From assembly GCA_026414225.1 (NCBI GenBank), contig JAOAJK010000015.1:1-35795 (forward strand): a stretch of DNA of 35,795 nt, given 5' to 3'. Made by a program: the position numbers and the translations under genes. This stretch comes from Thermoplasmata archaeon (GTDB lineage: Archaea > Thermoplasmatota > Thermoplasmata > Lutacidiplasmatales > SKW197). The notes beneath the pieces are model-generated. The model searched no databases. It was not told where the DNA came from and saw only the letters and a program-made list of their open reading frames with translations. Position 1 is the first letter of the stretch; the number at the start of each line of letters is the position of its first letter. This document shows positions 31,557 to 35,795 of this stretch, one piece after another.

Positions 31557-32198
31557 TTGCCAGATCCGAAAATCGTAGAAGTGGTAAAGAAAGTGCTGGA
31601 AGAGTCGCCACAACGCAAGTTCCTTGAAAGCGTTGAGCTGGCAGTGAATCTGAAAAATGTGGACCTCAAGAACCAGAAAAACAAAATAGACGAGGATATA
31701 CTTCTGCCAAAGGGAAGGGGGAAAGATATTAAAATTGGAGTTTTTGGAACTGGTGAATTTGCCCTCAAAGCCAAAAATGCGAAGGCGGACAAGGTTATCA
31801 GTCCCGAGGAAATTGAAACAATTGCCTCCAACAAAAGGACCGCCAAGAAACTTGCATCTGAAATCACATTTTTCATCGCGGAAGCACCGTTGATGATTAC
31901 AATAGGTAAGCGGCTCGGTCCGGTTCTCGCCCCGCGCGGGAAAATGCCCAGGCCGCTGCCGCCCGCGGCAGACCCGGGACCAGTAATTCAAAATCTGAGA
32001 AGAACAGTGAAGGTGAAGACGAAGGATAAGCCCACGCTGCATGTAGTCGTGGGAAGCAGGGAAATGAAGCCAGAGGACATTGCAGAAAACATTGAAGCCG
32101 TAATTAACAGGATAGTTTCAAAGCTGGAAAAGGGAAAAGCTAACCTTGGCACGGTTTACCTCAAGACCACGATGGGCCCTGCCCACAAATTGATGTGA
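31557..32198 (+). CDS. rpl1: Large-subunit ribosomal protein L1 (uL1)
   Basis: 213 residues from TTG at 31557. It forms the L1 stalk near the ribosomal E site and represses its own operon in archaea and bacteria. RKFLESVELAVNLKNVDL, DEDILLPKGRGK and ANKRTAKKLA-type segments are visible, and the conserved LGPVLAPRGKMPRP loop contacts rRNA. The frame is open from an ATG at 31464, but that would overlap serS, include the operon promoter and add 31 residues unlike any L1. The GGTGAT ribosome site four bases before the TTG decides the start. L10 follows after ten bases. Confidence 0.95.
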   Translation: MPDPKIVEVVKKVLEESPQRKFLESVELAVNLKNVDLKNQKNKIDEDILLPKGRGKDIKIGVFGTGEFALKAKNAKADKVISPEEIETIASNKRTAKKLASEITFFIAEAPLMITIGKRLGPVLAPRGKMPRPLPPAADPGPVIQNLRRTVKVKTKDKPTLHVVVGSREMKPEDIAENIEAVINRIVSKLEKGKANLGTVYLKTTMGPAHKLM

Positions 32199-32208
32199 GG
32201 TGAAATAA

Positions 32209-33201
32209 ATGGCACATGTAGCAAAATGGAAGCTTGAAAGGGTTGAAGAACTCAAGAACAAAATTCTAGCAAACAAGGTTGTAGGCATTGTCAACATCTC
32301 AGGATTACCTTCTCCCCAGCTCCAGATGATGAGAAAAAACCTCCGGGGAAAGGCAGAAATAATTGTTACCAGAAATGCAATCATATCAAGGGCCCTGGAG
32401 AAGACAGGTAAACCTAACATCTCAAAGCTTTCGGAATATATCAGGACCCAGAGTGCCCTGATTGTCTCGAATGAGAATCCGTTCAAACTTTACAGGTCAC
32501 TGGAAGGAACAAAAACCAAAGCTCCAGCGAAGGGCGGAGAGATTGCTCCGGAGGACATAATAATCAAAGCGATGGAAACCCCGTTCAAGCCAGGTCCGAT
32601 TGTGTCCGAACTCCAGAAGGCTGGACTGGCCGCAGCAATCGAAGGCGGGAAGGTGGTGATCAAGAAGGACAAGCTCCTGGTGAAGGCGGGAGAAGTGATT
32701 ACGAGAGACCAGGCACAGCTCCTCACGAAGCTCGGGATAACTCCAATCACCCTGGGACTTGACCTCCAGGCGGTTTTTGAGGATGGGATTGTTTACCCAA
32801 GGGACTCACTCGGAATATCACAGGAGGAAATTCTCGGCCAGTTCGTGCGGGGTTCGATTCATGCCCAGCAACTTGCGATGAAAATCGGGTACCTTACGAG
32901 AGAAACAGTCCGCCCGCTCCTTGCAAAGGGCTTCAGGGAAGGAATTGCCCTCGTTGTGAAAACCGGGTATCCAGCAAAGGGTGCAATCGAGCATCTCCTG
33001 AGAAAGGGATACATGGATATGCTGGTGCTTGCCGCAGTCGCCCCCGAAGCTGCTGGAGATGCGGTGAAGAATGTGATTGCCCAAACATCCAGGCCGCAGA
33101 CACCTCGGGCGGAGCAGAAAGAGCAGAAGGCAGAGGAGAAGAAGGACGAGAAGCCGAAGGAGGAGGATGTGGCTGCAGGTTTAAGCTCATTGTTTGGTTG
33201 A
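32209..33201 (+). CDS. rpl10: Large-subunit ribosomal protein L10 / acidic stalk protein P0 (uL10)
   Basis: 330 residues, base of the ribosomal stalk that binds 23S rRNA and several L12 dimers and recruits elongation factors. The N-terminal rRNA-binding domain (about 1-105) has NKVVGIVNISGLPSPQLQMMR and the following insertion domain has PFKPGPIVSELQKAGLAAAIEGG. Helices for L12 dimers lie at about 205-285. The C-terminal tail is charged and ends in [16 protein letters not shown], nearly the same as that of L12, as expected for archaeal P0. GAGGTGA six bases before the ATG is the ribosome site. Middle gene of the L1-L10-L12 operon. Confidence 0.97.
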   Translation: MAHVAKWKLERVEELKNKILANKVVGIVNISGLPSPQLQMMRKNLRGKAEIIVTRNAIISRALEKTGKPNISKLSEYIRTQSALIVSNENPFKLYRSLEGTKTKAPAKGGEIAPEDIIIKAMETPFKPGPIVSELQKAGLAAAIEGGKVVIKKDKLLVKAGEVITRDQAQLLTKLGITPITLGLDLQAVFEDGIVYPRDSLGISQEEILGQFVRGSIHAQQLAMKIGYLTRETVRPLLAKGFREGIALVVKTGYPAKGAIEHLLRKGYMDMLVLAAVAPEAAGDAVKNVIAQTSRPQTPRAEQKEQKAEEKKDEKPKEEDVAAGLSSLFG

Positions 33202-33222
33202 AAACAGAAGGAGGTAATGAAA

Positions 33223-33540
33223 ATGGAATATGTGTATAGCGCGTTGTTGCTGCATGCTCTGGGAAAGCAGATAAACGAAGAGAACATCGCGAATGTGATC
33301 AAAGCCGCTGGTGCGGAGCCAGACATGGCGAAGATAAAGGCACTGACAGCGTCGCTGGAAGGTGTCGACATAGCCAAGGTGCTGGAAAGTGCCAGTGCAA
33401 TGCCAGTGGCCGCGGTGGCTGCACCCGCCGCCAGCGGTGAAAAGAAGGAAGAGAAGAAAGAGGAAAAGAAAGAGGAGAAGAAGGAAGAGAAGCCAAAAGA
33501 GGAAGATGTGGCTGCAGGACTGGGTGCACTCTTCGGCTGA
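33223..33540 (+). CDS. rpl12: Large-subunit ribosomal protein L12 / P1
   Basis: 105 residues, the archaeal P1-type stalk protein that forms dimers on L10 and binds translation factors by its C-terminal tail. The N-terminal dimerisation domain begins [15 protein letters not shown]. An Ala/Pro hinge ([13 protein letters not shown]) and a Lys/Glu repeat ([14 protein letters not shown]) lead to the tail [13 protein letters not shown]. The ATG at 33223 is chosen because GGAGGT (33210-33215) is seven bases upstream; the ATG at 33217 is only one base from it. The gene ends the ribosomal operon. Confidence 0.97.
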   Translation: MEYVYSALLLHALGKQINEENIANVIKAAGAEPDMAKIKALTASLEGVDIAKVLESASAMPVAAVAAPAASGEKKEEKKEEKKEEKKEEKPKEEDVAAGLGALFG

Positions 33541-33549
33541 ACTCTCCAT

Positions 33550-33563
33550 ATTTTTCTTTCTTT
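33550..33563 (+). terminator. Poly-T terminator of the ribosomal operon
   Basis: A T-rich run (TTTTTCTTTCTTT) begins ten bases after the L12 stop, the usual form of an archaeal intrinsic terminator. It occupies the 24-bp gap to the convergent STAND gene. Confidence 0.55.
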
Positions 33564-33564
33564 A

Positions 33565-35795
33565 TCACGGTGAGTTCCTAGTTTTTTCCAGTTCCTTCCT
33601 CACCCTCGCAGCCCAGGGCTCGTTACCAATCTTCTCAGAGAAAGCCAGGGCTTTCTCGAGGAGGTCCCTGTCCTTCCTCACCACCCCAAGCTCGAAGATT
33701 GCTTCGTAGTAATCTTTATCCAGCTTGCCGATGCTCTCGTAGTTTTCCACGGCCTTCTCCAATTCTTTCTCCGCCTTATCTATGTTGCCCTTGGCAGCAA
33801 AAAATTTGGCTGAGACATAATGCCACCGAGCATCGGTATCCTTCTCACCTATCTCTCTCGCGATTGACTCTGCCTCCTCAAGAGTATTGTGGCATTCCCC
33901 CGAATTACCAAGAGATACATGGCACTCCGCAATTCCAAGCAAGCTCTGGAATAACCCTGCTTTATCCCCAATCTCCTTCTGAGTTTGGTAGCTTTTCGTG
34001 TACCACTCCAGCGCTTTCCTGTATTCCCCTTTCTCTTTGTAGATCTCACCCATGTGGGTATACGACACAGCGATTTCCCCCACAGCCCCTATCTTTTCCC
34101 TCAGTTCCAGACTCTTACTGCAAAATTCAAGTGCTTTCTCATATTCCCCTCTTCTCAAGTAGATGACCCCAATGTTGTTGTACGATGCCGCGATACCCCA
34201 CAGATCCCCAATCTTCTCTTTCAGTTCCAGGCTCTTTCTGAAAAACTCGAGGGCTTTCGAGTAATCGCCCCTCTCCCTGTAGACAATTCCGATATTGTTG
34301 TATGAAGCGGCAATGCCCTGCGCATCCCCTATCTTCTCAAGTAGTTCCAAGCTCTTTCTAGAAAATTCGAGTGCTTTCAAGTACTCGCATTTGTTATAAT
34401 ACACGATCCCGATGTTGTTATAGGTTGCTGCAAGTCCACGCAGATCCCCGAGTTTTTCTCGGATGGCAAGCGCATCACCGAACAATACGAGAGATTTACC
34501 GTATTCGCCGAGGTACCAGTAGCATGTACCTATCCTGTGAATTGCACCAGCCCTCTCCTGCTCTGCACCTGCCCGCTCAAAAACGGCTCTGGCTTTATCC
34601 TGAAGTTCGATTGCCCTCCAGTAATCCCCTTTTCGCTCATACACATAACCTTTTGCACTCCACACCCTTGCAAGCTCAAGCCCTCCCGCAGTCACACCAG
34701 AAAGAATTTGCTCGGCTTTCTCCGCCTCAGCCAGTGCGTTCTCATAATCTCCTTTCCGTGTGTAAATCTCGCACCTTTTCCTGTAGCTTTTGCCAGCTTC
34801 TACGGGATTTTCTGTAACCAGGTTTGCAACACGTATCTTCAGTGTTTCTAGTGCTTCATCATATCTCCCGCGGAGTTCAAGCACCTCCGCGAGCTCGTCC
34901 AGCACCTGGAGCTTCAGCTCCCCGTAGCCTTCCGTTTCTCCCATCGCGTCGATCACTGCACGGTAAAATCTTATAGCTTCCTCGTTCGCAAACCGTTTCT
35001 TTGCAAATTTTCCTGCTGGGAGCCCGTACTCTATTACCTTCTCCTTAACCCCTGCCTTTGCGTAGTGATACACGACGTCTCCGGATACCTCGGATTTCCC
35101 GGTCCTGTATTCCTCTTCAAAAATTTTGCCTGCCATTTCGTGGTAGATGTTTTTCAGGTCGTCGGAAAGCTCCGCATATAGCACCTCCCGTATCTTCGCA
35201 TGCTCAAACCGGTATTTTTCTTTCAATGTCGTGATCAACCGGTGAACCCGTTCGATGTTCAGGAGCACCTTCGCAATCTGGATACGGGGTAACTCGGTAA
35301 CTTTTGAAAGGAGATCCGAGGTAAACTCCTCACCAAGAACACTTGCAGCGTCAAGCACCTCACGCTCCTCCCGTACCAGCCGCTGGATGCGCCTCAGCAC
35401 AACCTCGTATATCCGTTTCGGAATCTGGAGGGTTTCGAGATTGCAGGTCCATCTCCCGTTCTTAAAATCCAGTTGCCTCTCCTCATACAGGTTCTTCAGA
35501 ATCTCAACAACGAAGAAGGTGTTGCCCTCGGTTTCCCTGTATAACTTCTCGCTGAACTCCTTCTCAATTTCGGACCCGAGCACACCGCATATCAGGGCGT
35601 GGCAGCCCTCGGGGCTCAGCCGTCCCAGGTCCATCCTTTCAACCAGCTCCTCCTTCCCCATCTTTTCCATTGCTTCCACAAGCTGGTGGACCTTGCCGTC
35701 ATACCTTGCTACGATTTCCTCGCTCCTGTAGGTGCCGACGAGGAGCACTGCATTTTTCCTCGTGTTTCTGGCAATGTAGTGGAGCATTGCCAGAC
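33565..35795 (-). CDS. STAND-type AAA ATPase with TPR repeats (5' end outside window)
   Basis: The reading frame stays open through the right edge (codons for Leu and Ala precede the ATG at 35787), so this is the C-terminal ~743 residues of a longer protein. LAMLHYIARNTRKNAVLLVGTYR matches the strand just after Walker B in the paralogues, so the P-loop lies outside the window. A winged-helix-like region (REVLDAASVLGEEFTSDLLSKV, RFEHAKIREVLYAEL) precedes about ten TPRs. Those at about residues 425-590 are very regular 40-residue units built on SYNNIGIVY...KALEFFRKSLEL.KIGD. No effector domain is seen. It converges on the ribosomal operon. Role unknown, presumably regulatory scaffolding. Confidence 0.87.
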   Translation of the reverse strand, partial: LAMLHYIARNTRKNAVLLVGTYRSEEIVARYDGKVHQLVEAMEKMGKEELVERMDLGRLSPEGCHALICGVLGSEIEKEFSEKLYRETEGNTFFVVEILKNLYEERQLDFKNGRWTCNLETLQIPKRIYEVVLRRIQRLVREEREVLDAASVLGEEFTSDLLSKVTELPRIQIAKVLLNIERVHRLITTLKEKYRFEHAKIREVLYAELSDDLKNIYHEMAGKIFEEEYRTGKSEVSGDVVYHYAKAGVKEKVIEYGLPAGKFAKKRFANEEAIRFYRAVIDAMGETEGYGELKLQVLDELAEVLELRGRYDEALETLKIRVANLVTENPVEAGKSYRKRCEIYTRKGDYENALAEAEKAEQILSGVTAGGLELARVWSAKGYVYERKGDYWRAIELQDKARAVFERAGAEQERAGAIHRIGTCYWYLGEYGKSLVLFGDALAIREKLGDLRGLAATYNNIGIVYYNKCEYLKALEFSRKSLELLEKIGDAQGIAASYNNIGIVYRERGDYSKALEFFRKSLELKEKIGDLWGIAASYNNIGVIYLRRGEYEKALEFCSKSLELREKIGAVGEIAVSYTHMGEIYKEKGEYRKALEWYTKSYQTQKEIGDKAGLFQSLLGIAECHVSLGNSGECHNTLEEAESIAREIGEKDTDARWHYVSAKFFAAKGNIDKAEKELEKAVENYESIGKLDKDYYEAIFELGVVRKDRDLLEKALAFSEKIGNEPWAARVRKELEKTRNSP
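34070..34480 (-). repeat. 120-bp tandem repeat array coding for TPR units
   Basis: At least three successive 120-bp units can be aligned by eye on the DNA, each coding for a 40-residue TPR (TATTC or TGTTGTT-rich core for SYNNIGIVY, then TTTCTAGAAAATTC-like stretches for FSRKSLEL). The codon choice differs between units, so the duplications are not very recent, but the regularity points to expansion by internal duplication. Confidence 0.6.

Noticed and set aside
33430-33510. Simple-sequence Lys/Glu repeat in L12
   Set aside because: A charged hinge of this kind is normal in archaeal P1 and P0 proteins; no sign of a mobile or unstable element.
3168-35795. STAND ATPases as an antiphage defence island
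   Set aside because: STAND proteins can act in defence (Avs), but these have no nuclease, protease, TIR or pore effector, and their neighbours are housekeeping genes.
1-35795. CRISPR arrays, insertion sequences, integrase or attachment sites
   Set aside because: I saw no regularly spaced direct repeats, transposase motifs or terminal inverted repeats; the only regular repeat is the TPR-coding array at 34070-34480.

Overview
The window is archaeal. It carries the archaeal L1-L10-L12 ribosomal gene order, a TFS-type transcription elongation factor, a pyruvoyl-dependent arginine decarboxylase, an archaeal DUF531 protein and an intron-containing tRNA-Trp. Many genes have an A/T-rich TATA element centred about 26 bp upstream of the start codon, which implies leaderless mRNAs. 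Shine-Dalgarno motifs (GGAGGTGAT-like) occur mainly at internal operon genes and at genes with short leaders. The gene content fits a euryarchaeal lineage, most likely Thermoplasmata-related; this is inferred from protein families and not from a phylogenetic test.

Layout. Positions 288-5948 (+): a secreted M14 carboxypeptidase, an unrecognised two-part protein, and a large STAND-type ATPase/TPR protein. 5984-7831 (+): DUF531, a JAMM metalloprotease and a metallo-beta-lactamase-fold hydrolase. 7833-8501 (-): a small secreted protein and tRNA-Trp(CCA), whose 92-nt intron contains a box C/D guide RNA. 8709-10587 (+): isoaspartyl peptidase/asparaginase and Sua5. 10588-11004 (-): thioredoxin. 11233-13784 (+): an acyl-CoA synthetase and a rhomboid protease. 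13785-18130 (-): M3-like oligopeptidase and pyruvate, phosphate dikinase. 18203-21371 (-): an operon of a tail-anchored TPR/zinc-ribbon protein and a second STAND/TPR ATPase. 21523-22878 (+): arginine decarboxylase and an ATP-grasp ligase. 22870-26558 (-): a KaiC/RAD55-like ATPase, a third STAND/TPR ATPase and TFS. 26756-29477 (+): MoxR, DUF58 and a membrane protein. 29502-33540 (+): a pyruvate-kinase C-domain-like protein, SerRS, and ribosomal proteins L1, L10 and L12. 33565 to the end (-): a fourth STAND/TPR ATPase that runs off the window.

The most notable points are: (i) four STAND/TPR ATPases in 36 kb, one with a ~115-residue roadblock/longin-like sensor domain inserted between its Walker A and Walker B motifs; (ii) a tRNA-Trp intron whose two guides are complementary to the positions that would give 2'-O-methylation of C34 and C39; (iii) a hairpin with a GNRA loop at the predicted 5' end of the L1 mRNA, just before a TTG start, that looks like an L1 autoregulation site; (iv) an arginine decarboxylase/ATP-grasp pair preceded by a structured leader candidate. 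Coding density is very high, and several convergent gene pairs meet with gaps of 0-1 bp or overlap.
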